From Saprospiraceae bacterium (GTDB taxonomy: Bacteria > Bacteroidota > Bacteroidia > Chitinophagales > Saprospiraceae): a DNA stretch of 45,178 nucleotides. The DNA is taken from the NCBI GenBank assembly GCA_016787345.1, contig JAEUUU010000154.1:1-45178 (forward strand), in the 5' to 3' direction. The notes under the pieces were generated by a model, which was not told the origin of the DNA, ran no database searches, and saw nothing but the letters and a program-made list of their open reading frames with translations. A program made the position numbers and the translations under genes. Shown here one piece after another: positions 15,701-25,500 of the stretch (position 1 is the stretch's first letter; every line of letters starts with the position of its first letter).

Positions 15701-16723
15701 CTCCATTCTTCAGGCGGCAGCGGGATCGGGCTTGCCTATACCCGTGCGTTGGCCGAGATAATGGGCGGCTTTCTGCACGTCAGGAGTACTCCCGGGGAAG
15801 GCAGTGTGTTTACACTTGAATTGCCGATTAAAAACGATACCCAGGGGACCCCGACGCCGCCACTCCAGCCCGGTAGTCTGGTAAATGTCGGGCTTCCAGC
15901 CATGGGGCAGGAACCATTGTCGCAATTGCCCCTGGTGCTGATTGTCGAAGATAATGATGACGTCGCGTCTTATATTGCTTCCTGCCTGACCGGACAGTAC
16001 CAGGTCAGAATGGCGAACAATGGCAAGATGGGTGAAGAACTGGCGTTTGAGTTAATTCCAGACATCATCATTTCCGATATAGCCATGCCCGATCGCAACG
16101 GGCTTGAATTGTGCAAACGTTTGAAAAACGACCGGCGAAGTTCCCATATCCCTATCATTTTGCTGACCGCCCGTACCGATACCGAACAGCGAATCCGGGG
16201 CCTGGAACTGGGCGCAAACCTGTATTTGACCAAACCGTTTTATCAGAAAGAACTTTTGTTGCATCTTCAGAACCTGCTGCAATGGCGGTCAGATATGCAG
16301 AAGCAGTGGGCTTCGCTTGAAAAATCGACCGAATCCGGACTATATCAAACAGCGGTAGTGGAAACAGAGACGCTGGATAGCAGCTTCGTCCAGCAAATGC
16401 TCAACGTTATCGAGGAAAAATACACGGAGCCCGATTTCTCCGTCTCCGATATCTGCCGGGCCATGGTGCTCAGCAATGCCCAATTGCATCGAAAAATAAA
16501 TGCCCTGACCGGCAAATCGCCGGGCTATTATTTGCGGCAGCGCAGGTTGTCGGCGGCCCGGGTGTTGTTGCTCCAACATAAACACCTGTCGATTGCCGAA
16601 ATCGCCTACCAGGTAGGCTACTCCGACCCTTCCTATTTTGCACGTGTATTTTCAGCCGAGTACGGCTGTTCGCCAGCCAAATACCGCGGAGACGAAGGAA
16701 AAATCACCGCGAACAAGCCATGA
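12710..16723 (+). CDS. Hybrid two-component system regulator (sensor kinase, receiver and AraC-type DNA-binding domain in one protein)
   Basis: This is 1,337 aa, the usual size for Bacteroidota HTCS proteins. Order: signal peptide (1 to ~29, ending FFAIAQ); periplasmic beta-propeller of repeats such as GFMWIATIDGLNRYDG, about 35-650; a Y_Y_Y-type domain about 690-765 (YYYKLEGVDNVWQYN); one membrane helix about 772-790; histidine kinase dimerisation helix with phospho-acceptor His829 in THEFRTP; ATPase with N944 in the N box, DTGIG at 973-977 and GGSGIGLAYT; receiver with acidic residues near 1080-1084, phospho-acceptor Asp1123 and Lys1175; C-terminal AraC-type helix-turn-helix about 1240-1330. 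All key catalytic residues are present, so it should be active. Such proteins typically sense a periplasmic glycan and switch on nearby genes; here no SusC/SusD genes are adjacent, only secreted-protein genes. The gene is AT-richer than its neighbours. Confidence 0.97.
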   Translation: MVFFSKVFRHLRLSLSLLGLTGFHFFAIAQPYESLTIENGLSQGFVSSIIQDHMGFMWIATIDGLNRYDGVSFKIFRHNEADPFSLPGDRVRHIFEDSNNLIWTLTEGGISCYESQNEKFYSFDFYQNLSQVERLDLSRMIELKHGEYCIFSSDTLYFINFEHKGLIKAENINRFQIKRYGFSSDVGEIRMVLNTGDSIWVCTQRGIWCDYGRRDEFKLVLKAQENWDFNGLWLNPQDGKLLVMAHDRLFSLAGEHWGVTHLPGIGRDHLKKGLYDGEHIYFFGKNQLYQWDNNQLNVLAYELPDLITGYVDSEGVIWLGTNTHGIRKIYPRRNRFNVFMRQTGIGGGILDDNEGVLWIQGGDGYLRLNEHEKQFKVNSFLSPQTKYVTLRKGKDNLYWGHRNDNTLMAFDLNKRLLSRHSLQDSNIRITAGIFNWERPYFLLLDENTGLIRYYPESRNIERFSLRELFEPSVTISMNILFPDRNGRIWIGSTNGLICAEPTDNGEGYNYRIWNNKGDQTQRLSDKQINFIEEDPDDPEVIWIGTQHGLNRLEIKTGEIRQFKQSDGWPSDVICGILKGNGPQLWVSTFYGLIELNTRNFQWRHFTTIHGLPSNEFNRGAAFRQKNGRLVLGCVSGLVCFYPQDIPQSSFHPRLLITNLLVNNIPITPGDSTGILKESISLCSSISLEYDQSNVTFHFALLDFLNPSWNRYYYKLEGVDNVWQYNGSESKIQYVNLSPGYYKFWVKARNSDGYWSGPVGIDVVVRPPWWRTTWAYVLFGAVFLLLVWQGLRLWIRQVRLRDRLAVKQMEADRLKELDNFRSELYANITHEFRTPLTIILGIADQLHARLEGEMKEGVKILTRNGQQLLRLINQILDLSKIEQRHLELNPVQLDIIGFIKYLGESYAALARQKEIEFQVQTSLPELKMDVDVQRMQEILDNLLSNAFKFTPKGGTVSIEIGVLAGKKLIIHVKDTGIGIEPEHLDRIFDRYYQVNRTSLHSSGGSGIGLAYTRALAEIMGGFLHVRSTPGEGSVFTLELPIKNDTQGTPTPPLQPGSLVNVGLPAMGQEPLSQLPLVLIVEDNDDVASYIASCLTGQYQVRMANNGKMGEELAFELIPDIIISDIAMPDRNGLELCKRLKNDRRSSHIPIILLTARTDTEQRIRGLELGANLYLTKPFYQKELLLHLQNLLQWRSDMQKQWASLEKSTESGLYQTAVVETETLDSSFVQQMLNVIEEKYTEPDFSVSDICRAMVLSNAQLHRKINALTGKSPGYYLRQRRLSAARVLLLQHKHLSIAEIAYQVGYSDPSYFARVFSAEYGCSPAKYRGDEGKITANKP

Positions 16724-16760
16724 AAAACGGCATGGAGATAAAAATCCGCTGATTTGAGAC

Positions 16761-16780
16761 AAAAATCCTAGTGGATTTTT
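16761..16780 (+). terminator. Weak AT-rich hairpin, possible terminator of the regulator gene
   Basis: AAAAATCC-TAGT-GGATTTTT is a perfect 8-bp stem with a four-base loop, 37 bp after the stop codon. The T run is within the stem, so termination would be weak. Confidence 0.45.
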
Positions 16781-16923
16781 CCGTCCACAGGCACATTTGC
16801 CGAGTTCTTAATCCCGAGTGTGATTGAATTTAATTTTCTTGACGATTAAGCGCTTCTCCCGCGTGTCAAGACCCATATACTCCGGTTTCCTTCCATCGAG
16901 GGGGACCAACATCTGAGCATTGG

Positions 16924-16948
16924 GCCCCTCTCCTTCGCGGAGAGGGGC
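16924..16948. repeat. REP-like GC-rich hairpin
   Basis: GCCCCTCTCC-TTCGC-GGAGAGGGGC is a perfect 10-bp stem with a five-base loop, in the 295-bp gap between the regulator and the second helical protein gene. Similar CCCCTCTCC hairpins are common dispersed repeats in bacteria (family knowledge). It could also act as a terminator or 5' leader structure. Confidence 0.55.
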
Positions 16949-17018
16949 TAATGGGTTAACGTGTTATGGGGGCAAGAGGTGCTGGTAATTAATACCCGAA
17001 ACACGCTTCATTTCAATC

Positions 17019-18530
17019 ATGCAAGACCTAATAGAACTAGTAAATCTGATACAGCGGACGAAATTCAAAGCGAATGGTTTGCTTGAAGTCATCGTGGAGC
17101 CGGAGTCGCACATGGGGCAACTGTTTGATGCTATTGCTCAAAAAAAAGTGCGTACGGATGAGGATGCGAAGACGCTTTTTCCCGAAGCGATGAAAGATGC
17201 CGGGCGGCTCGCTACGATCAAAAGCAAATTGAAAGACCGCCTGACCGACTCTGTTTTCCTCCTGGGTTTTAAGGAAAGTAATTACGCCGATCGCCACCGC
17301 GCTTTTTTCGAGTGTACGAAAAAGTGGGCCTCGGCCATGTTGCTCATCAACAAAAACGCCCGCCTGAACGGTATCAATGCCCTGGAAAAGCTACTGCGGC
17401 ATACCGAGCAATTTGAGTTTACAGAACTGACAATCGATATTCTCAGGGTACTGCGCCTTCATTACGGACTGGTGGAAGGAAACGAGCAGCAGTATACTTT
17501 TTACGAAAACAGGCTTCGTGAAGTGGAAGAAATAGGCGCTGCCGAGAATCAGGTAGAGGCATTGTACACTGATCTGGTGATCCGTTATGTCAACAGTAAA
17601 GCGGATAAAAACGCCATCACTGAAAAAGCGCAGGACTACCATAAAAAAGCTGCTCCACTCTTGCGTCGCTATTCTACATTCAAAATACAAATGTTTGGCA
17701 GGCTGATCGAGACAATTATTTACGACAGTCAGAATAATTATAAAGAGATGACCAGGGTATGTGAGGAGTCGATCGCATTTTTTGAAGCCAAACCATACCA
17801 GACTACCTTGTCGCTACAGGTGTTTTATTACAACCTGGTCGTATGTTATCTCTCTTCCAGAATGTTTGACAAGTGCCGCGGTATCATCGAAAAATTCGAT
17901 CAATTCCTTGAGGAGGGCTCTTTCAACTGGTTCAAAATGCAGGAGTTGAGTTTTTTCACCCAGATGCACGCCGGAAATTATGCCGCGGCATTTCAAACCT
18001 ATAAAAAAGTCGCGGACCACCCCAATTTTGAGACCGTATCGGCGCCCGTCGCGGAATTATGGAAAATACTCGACGCCTACCTCTGTTTTCTGTTGTACGT
18101 AGGCCTGCTGAAGCCCAATACTGACGGTGCGCCCGGGGAACAACAAATCAAATTCAGGCTTAATCGATTCCTCAATGAAGTCCCTGTTTTTTCGAAAGAT
18201 AAACGGGGCATGAACATTCCAGTGCTGATTATCCAGTTTATTTACCTGCTTGCCGATGGCAAATTCGAAGCCTGCGAAGAAAGAGTCGATGCGTTGAACA
18301 AATACAGGTTGCGTTATTTGTACGACCGGGAAACGCTGCGAAGCAGTTGTTTTATCAAATTTCTCGCCTCAATTCCGGGAAGCGGTTTCAATTCGTCCAA
18401 GCTGAAAAACAAGATATCGAAACTGCGTGAGTGCCTGGCTGCCAATCCGTGGTACGCCGTACCGCAAAGCCTCGAGATCGAAATTGTGCCATATGAAGAC
18501 TTGCTTGAAATTGTTTTGCATTGTATTTAA
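17019..18530 (+). CDS. Helical (TPR-like) cytoplasmic protein of unknown function, copy B
   Basis: This is a 503-aa full-length paralogue of the protein at 1157-2689. There is no signal peptide, membrane segment or sorting tail. It looks all-helical, with landmarks NGLLEVIVEPESHMGQLFDA, LEKLLRHTEQFEFTEL, DILRVLRL, LSLQVFYYNLVVCYL, SFNWFKMQELSFF, SKDKRGMNI and IEIVPYEDLLEIV. The protein ends shortly after that last motif, about 16 residues before the paralogue's end. It follows the regulator gene by 295 bp on the same strand and precedes the 22.7-kb gene by 1,062 bp. That repeats the arrangement of copy A with its own large downstream gene. I cannot name a function; a scaffold or regulatory role is only a possibility. 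Confidence 0.88.
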   Translation: MQDLIELVNLIQRTKFKANGLLEVIVEPESHMGQLFDAIAQKKVRTDEDAKTLFPEAMKDAGRLATIKSKLKDRLTDSVFLLGFKESNYADRHRAFFECTKKWASAMLLINKNARLNGINALEKLLRHTEQFEFTELTIDILRVLRLHYGLVEGNEQQYTFYENRLREVEEIGAAENQVEALYTDLVIRYVNSKADKNAITEKAQDYHKKAAPLLRRYSTFKIQMFGRLIETIIYDSQNNYKEMTRVCEESIAFFEAKPYQTTLSLQVFYYNLVVCYLSSRMFDKCRGIIEKFDQFLEEGSFNWFKMQELSFFTQMHAGNYAAAFQTYKKVADHPNFETVSAPVAELWKILDAYLCFLLYVGLLKPNTDGAPGEQQIKFRLNRFLNEVPVFSKDKRGMNIPVLIIQFIYLLADGKFEACEERVDALNKYRLRYLYDRETLRSSCFIKFLASIPGSGFNSSKLKNKISKLRECLAANPWYAVPQSLEIEIVPYEDLLEIVLHCI

Positions 18531-19592
18531 AGAAAGGTATTTATAAATTACATAAAAATGTACTGGGAAATAATGGGCGTATTTGTGTCCTTTTTTTGAG
18601 TAGGTTCCAGGCATACCTTTGGAATAACATTTAATCCTTAATCGACATCTGTAACTAGTCATCATCTTCTCGCTTATGAAATCTTCACCCGTCTCCTGGG
18701 CTTCCATAGGAAGCCGTTTACTCGTATTGGATCATGTCCGGTTCCACAAAGGAATCATTATTATCGACGTGATCGGCCTTTGAAAACCTAACACCTTTTT
18801 TTTAATCCATCCTGTTTCGTCTCGGAGAGTAGAGGTTACCCGTTTTCTTTCCGCATACTCTCTTTCCTATCCCTTTCCTATAAGAGCAATTCCGCAGACA
18901 AGCCGGTATTGTTTTTTCCCCGATTTGTTTTTCCTGACAGGCATGTGCGCCTTGTGCGGGCTAACTGTCTATTGGTTTTAATCTTTTCTATAACCTGTTC
19001 GGGACGTCACAAACACGCTGGTATTTTTTTAATAAGTGTCATCTGTGATCACCCCTGGTAAAGACGAGAACCGGCAAATGGTAAAGTAATTCACTATGTA
19101 ACGCACTAAAACGAGATCTGTCTGCATCCGCCGGAAGGGCGTAAGCATGAGACATCGACGGTAATTACCCGTACTGAGGCGTTGTACAAAGGTCTGGCGC
19201 CTCAGCGGGGTTTTTGAATGCCTTGCCATTACTTGTATTGATTCTTCTTTAATCCGATAAGATATATTCTTTTTATTCAAATCCGCTTCAATCATGAAAA
19301 GTCCAACTGCACTGTTAGGGCCCGGAACTTTATTGTCTCCCGGCCTGGCGAGAATTGGTTTTGTTTTCTTTTCTCTATCCCTGGAAGGGTCCCTCGCCGC
19401 ATTTTCCTCTGAATTTCTATCCGACTCATAATACAATTCTGCATGCTCGCTGCGAGATGCCTGGGATGCTGGCGACCATTTGGTTGTTTGGCAACAGGCC
19501 ACCCGCGTGCCTTTCGCCTTGTCTGTGCATCGCTATCCGACAGGCCGTATTTATTTCTCCGATAATTCTTTATTCCTGATAAACAATCTCCT
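18531..19592. other. One-kilobase leader region upstream of the 22.7-kb gene
   Basis: No convincing full-size gene is present. TACCTTTG at 18614-18621 matches the -7 consensus TAnnTTTG, with TTTG 15 bp upstream (shorter than usual). TTTAATCC follows at 18630-18637 and recurs at 18801-18808 and 19249-19256. Two short ORFs start with MKS: 18676-18783 (35 aa, MKSSPVSWASIGSRLL..., ending IIIIDVIGL) and 19294-19431 (45 aa, MKSPTALLGPG...). Their reality is doubtful. A terminator-like hairpin lies at 19174-19215. Together these suggest that transcription may begin far upstream and cross a regulated leader, but this is inference. Confidence 0.45.
19174..19215 (+). terminator. Terminator-like hairpin in the leader of the giant gene
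   Basis: CTGAGGCG (19174-19181) pairs with CGCCTCAG (19198-19205); the loop contains TTGTACAA. It is followed by CGGGG and five T. Lying about 380 bp before the giant gene's start, it could end a short upstream transcript or act as an attenuator. Confidence 0.5.
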
Positions 19593-22500
19593 ATGAAGTA
19601 TCTCTACGAATCCGTTTCTCGTCTGAAAACTTCACTCCCGGGTTTATTAAAAAAGACTTTTGCCGTTTTGGGCAACAAGGGTCCTGGCAGCACTCGAAAT
19701 TATGTATTGCTGGGCGTATCACTCATTACGATATTATTCGTGCTTGCCATAGGCACGTCGCGGCTCATACCAGGGCAGGAACTTCCCGGTATCGTCCGCT
19801 TTTTTCAGTCAGATGCCCGATCTGAATATTCCTTTGAGATAGAAGGAAATCAACGATTTCACTGGCTTTCCGAAGCCGGAGTTGGACTGTCGGCCAAATT
19901 GCCATTGGGACATACCCGCCTTACCTGTACCGATCAACCCGCGGTTATCGACGGGCGGGAAACGATTCGAAAAGTAGTGGGCATTCACCCTCAGGTAAAT
20001 TCGGATATCGAAGCCAGACTGGTCTTCACTTATTCCGAAGAAGATCTCAACGGCAATAAAGAAGAAGATCTGATCTTATATTCCTCCAATGATGAGGGCG
20101 TGACCTGGGAGCCTCATTTTAACTCCCGGGTCGATATAAAGGCGAATACCATCCTGCTGGAAGGTATTCGCCATTTCTCGTTGTGGACGGCAGCCGCGGC
20201 TATGCCGCCTGATCCGGGCTGCATCACGGGGGCTCGTTTGTGGCTTCGTGCTGATGCAGGCGCCTACAATACCGGTTTGGTCGAAGCTGCCAATGGCCAG
20301 CAGATCAATACCTGGAAAAACTGGGGCTCCGGCGCCGCCGATGCAATACCCAATTCCGCCTCGCAAATCCCCCTGCTGACCGACGGCGCCCAGTCGACGG
20401 CCTTCAACTACAACCCGGTGATCAACACAACGGGTAAATATTTCAAAATACCGGGCGGCGTTATCGGAGCCAATACTTTTACCAATGCCAACGTATTTGC
20501 CGTAACGCGTACGAATACAGCCACGAACGCTTCCGTTTTGTACGAACCCGGCAGTACCTACCTCAACGCGCACGTCCCCTGGGGCAACGGTACGATTTAC
20601 TGGGATGCCGGTAATTATGGCTCCCTGCGCCTTACCACGGCCTACACCGGTAGCGGTGGCGCCTACGAGCGGCCTTATCTGTGGTCGTTTGTGGCCAACG
20701 GGACCGGCACGGCCAACCAGGCCATTTTGCGCAACGGTACCCAGCTGGCTGCCAAAAATTCGACTGTTAACTATACCGGTAATACCTCCAATACAGCCTA
20801 TATCGGCGCTTATCCAGGTAGCAATTATTTTTATGGCGACATCGCCGAAGTCATTTATTTCCCGACCAACGTCAGCGCAAGCGACCGGTCCAAGATTGAA
20901 TCCTACCTCGCCGTGAAATACGGCATTACTCTTTCGCACGATTACTTCGCCAGCAACGGCACGACCGTCTGGGACGTGGGCGCTTCCGGTGGATTCGACA
21001 ACAATATCACCGGTATTGGCCGCGACAATTGCACTTCGCTGCATCAAAAACAAAGCCGGAGCATCAATACCGGGCAATTTGTCACCTTGTCGCTCGGTGC
21101 TTCTGTTGCCGCGAGTAATGCAGCCAATACATCGAACGTCACCAACGATAATTCCTACCTGCTTTGGGGCGACAACAACGGCAGCCTGACGACCATTTCG
21201 GCCGTCAGCGGAGTGAACGCCACTTCCCGTATGGCGCGCGTCTGGCGGGTGGATAAAACCAACTGGGCCGACCAGAACATCACGTTTAAAGCCCAGGGTT
21301 ACGGCAATCGTTATTTGATCATTCACAATACCGACCCGGCTTTTGGTTCGGCGCCCACTCAGGAAATCCTGCTGGATGCCAACGGCGCCGCTACGTTTAA
21401 CAGCAGTTTGCTGCCCGATGGGGCATATTTCACCATCGGCAACCCGCTCCAGGGCCCCGGCTGCGTTCATGCAGGCATTGCCTTGTGGCTTCGCAGCGAC
21501 GATGCTCCCGACGGCAACCTGAGCGACAACACCGGCTGGTACGATTTCAGCGGCAACCAGCGTTCGTTCGACTGGGTGTTCAGCGATCCGTCGGGTGTTG
21601 CCGGCGGCGTCAACTACAACCGTTATCTCCATTTTGACGGTAACGACTACCTGCGCAGCAGGATCAGTCCGTTTGCCAATGCCCTTACTGAAGGCGACGT
21701 ATTTGCCGTGACGAAAAGTACCACCCGGACCGGCGACAACGGCAATATGTTCGATTTTGGCGGCAGCAGCCGCGCCTACCACTATTCCTGGAGCAACGGC
21801 GCCATTTATCAGGGATTCGGCACAACGGATCGATGGGGCGTCAATCCGCTGACGGGAGCCATCCCCGACGGTAAGCCCGGTATGACCTGGGCCGGCGCTT
21901 CGGTCGATATACTCAACTGGAACCTGTTTAACGTCTATTCCAAAACAGGCGACTGGGGCATGGGCTGGAACGGCAACATGCGAACCACCAATTCCAATAC
22001 CGCCAACTTTGCCCTGGCAGGCGGCAACGAGCACATCGGCGCCGTATCGGGCTGGCCTTATTATGGCAGCATCGGCGAAATTGTTCTGTATAACCGCAAA
22101 CTGACGCCTGCCGAACGGCAAAGGGTAAACTCCTATCTGGCCCTGAAATACGGTCTCACCCTCGATCAAAACACGCCAACCGACTATCTCGCTTCCAACG
22201 GCACCACAAAAATGTGGGATGCCGCGGCCAATGCGACTTACAAATACAATATTGCCGGCCTGGGCCGCGACGATTGTCAGTTGTTGTATCAAAAACAAAG
22301 TATCAGCGTCAATCCGGGGCAGTTTATCACCTTCTCGGTCGGAAATACGGTGGCTGCCAGCAACAGCGCCAATACGGGAACCATCGGCAACGACCGTTCT
22401 TTTTTGGTATGGGGCGACAACAACGGCAGCAAAACCACCACGGTGGTCGTGGCCGGCGCCAACGTCACCGAACGCATGAGCCGCGTCTGGCGGGTCGACA

Positions 22501-25500
22501 AAACCAACTGGGCCGATCAGAACATCACCGTTCAGGTGCAAGGCTATGGCAACCGATACCTCATCATCCACAATACCGACCCGGCATTCGGCACTGCACC
22601 GAATCAGGAAATATTGCTCGATCCGAGCGGCAAGGCGACCTTTAACAGCAACTTGCTGCCTGACGGCGCCTATTTTTCCCTGGGCAACGTATTGCAGGGC
22701 CCCGGTTGCGTCAACACGGGTATCGCCAGCTGGTTCGACGCCAGTGAAATGCCGGTCGGCAATATGGTGGAAGGCACCGGCTGGACCGACAAAAGCGGCT
22801 GGGAGCGCAACATGACCCAAATCGGCGCCGGCCGCGATCCTTCCGTGTCGGAAGGGATGATCAACTTCAATAAAGGAGTGTTTTTCGACGGCGACGACGT
22901 TGTGTACCAACCCTCCTATGGAACATCTTTTACCGCCGGTGAGTATTTCGCCGTCGGGCAAGCAAAGGATATTGCTAACCGAGGGCCCTTGTGCGATTTT
23001 GGCGGTGTAACCGGTCAGGGCTCCTTCCATTACCCCTGGGGTGATGGCGCTTTATACGAAGGCTTCGGTACCAACGACAGGGTAGGGTACAATCCCAACA
23101 CAAATGCCATCCTTGACAATACCAGCCCCGGCTTTACCGTCACGGGTACCGGGTATCAAATGACCAACTGGAACATCGTCAACGTGGGCGCCGCCACAAA
23201 CGACTGGATGTCCAACTTCAACGGCCTCACTAAAGTGCAGCGCAACTCGAACACGCCGAAGTTCCTGACCAGTTCCAACAACTCCAACGGCAACATGCAC
23301 ATCGGCTGGCGGGAAGGCTTTCATTACTATGGCAATATCGCGGAGGTAGTACACTACAACCGCAAGCTTACCGCCGCCGAACGGCAGCGCGTGCACAGTT
23401 ATCTGGCTTTGAAATACGGTATAACGCTGGATCAATCATCGCCATACAATTATGTTGCGACCAACGGCGCAGTGTATTGGGACGCAGGCGCCAATGCAGC
23501 TCACAAATTCAATATTGCCGGTATCGGCCGCGACGACTGCACCAATCTGAATCAGAAACAGAGCAAAAGCGCCAACGCAAACCAATTCATTACCGTCGCG
23601 CTGGGGAATACAATCCAGAACAGTAACAGCGCCAACACCGGTACGATCACCAATGATCGCTCTTTCCTCGTCTGGGGCGACGACAACGGCAGCAAAACCA
23701 CGAGCGTTGCGGTAAGCGGCACAAATGTCACCACCCGGATGACTCGTGTCTGGCGGGTGGACAAGACAAACTGGACGGACCAAAACATTACTTTCCGTGC
23801 GCAAGGGTACCCCAACCGTTATCTGCTCATTCATAATACCTCGTCCACTTTTGCCACTGCGCCCACGCAGGAGATCGAACTCGATGCCAACGGGCAGGCG
23901 ACGTTCAACAGCAACCTGTTGCCCGATGGCGCTTACTTCACTATCGGGGCGGCCGTCAAAGGGCCCGGTTGCGTCGACGTAGGCGTTGGCGCCTGGTGGC
24001 GCGCCGATATCAGCGCGGCGGTTGGCAACTGGGAAGATTACAGCGGCAACGAGGTCAATCTGACCACCGTCAACGGAACAGTGACCTATGCCAACACCGG
24101 CGCCAATTACAACCCCCTGTTCAAATTCAATTCGGGCAACTTTCAGTATGCCAGCGGCATTTTCAAAAACGCGCCCGGCGCCCTCAATATGAAGGTTTTC
24201 TCGGTCGTTGTGCCGGTTAATGGCCAGTTCAACGCCCCCTGGGGCGAACGCAGTTCGAATGGATACAACGTCGCGCTTTGGGCGCCATATTCCAACGACT
24301 ATGCTTACTTCGATGCTCCCTGGGGGTATCGTATCAACCATCCTTTTTCCTCCAACGGCGGCAATTACGGCGCGCCCAACATTGTTGCCGGTGAAAAAAC
24401 ACCGACAAACCTGGCGCTGCGCATCAATGGCAAAGTGTTCAATCAGGCGGGCTCTTACGGCGGTACCTACGTGTCGAATACCACCCTGAACTATGTTGGT
24501 GCACAACCCGGCCAGTCGACTACCGGTAACGGTGGCGTGGCCGAGGTTATCGTCTACCAGGACGGTTCGAGCCTTACCGCAACCGACGTACAAAAGATAG
24601 AAAGCTACCTGGCCCTTAAATACGGCATTACACTCGACCAGGCCACCCCGCGCGACTATCTCGCTTCCAATGGTACAACCAAAATGTGGGACGCAACCGT
24701 CAATTCCGGCTACAAATCCAATATTGCCGGTATTGGCCGCGACAACTGCCAGGGTCTGCATCAGAAACAGAGCAAAAGCGCCAACCCCGGCCAATTTATC
24801 ACCGTCGCCGTAGGGCCCAATATTTTTAACAGTAATGCCGAAGACACCCTGAACGTCACTAACGACCGCTCCTTCCTCGTGTGGGGCGACAACAACGGCG
24901 TGCTTTCAAACGTAGTGGCCGTCAGCGGCGTCAATGTCACCGAACGCTCGGCGCGCGTGTGGCGGGTCGACAAGACCAATTGGGCCGACCAGACGATCAC
25001 GTTTAAGGCCCAGGGCTACGGCAACCGCTATTTATTGATTCACAACACCGACCCCAACTTCGCCACGGCGCCTACCCAGGAGATTGAACTGGACGCCAGC
25101 GGCCAGGCCAGTTTCAACAGCAACCTCCTGCCCGACGGCGCTTATTTCACACTCGGAAACGCGGTAGTAGGTCCCGGATGTGTCAACGTCGGCGTAAAAT
25201 ACTGGCTCAAAAGCGATTACGGCGCCGGCGCGACCGAGTGGTCCGACTATTCGGGCAATGAAAACCACGCCACGCCCACCGGTACGCCGGCACTTACCGG
25301 TCTGATCAATTTCAATCCGGCTTATCAGTACAACAACACCGCCCACAGCCTGCCCGCTTCATCCGATCTGGTGGGCAATTACACCATTTTCGGCTTGGCA
25401 AAGATCACCGGCAACTCCGCCCGCGTGTTTCAATCGCAGGTCGGGAATGCCCTTTTTGGCTATTGGGGCGGAAAAGAAAACGTCATTTACCTGGATGCCA

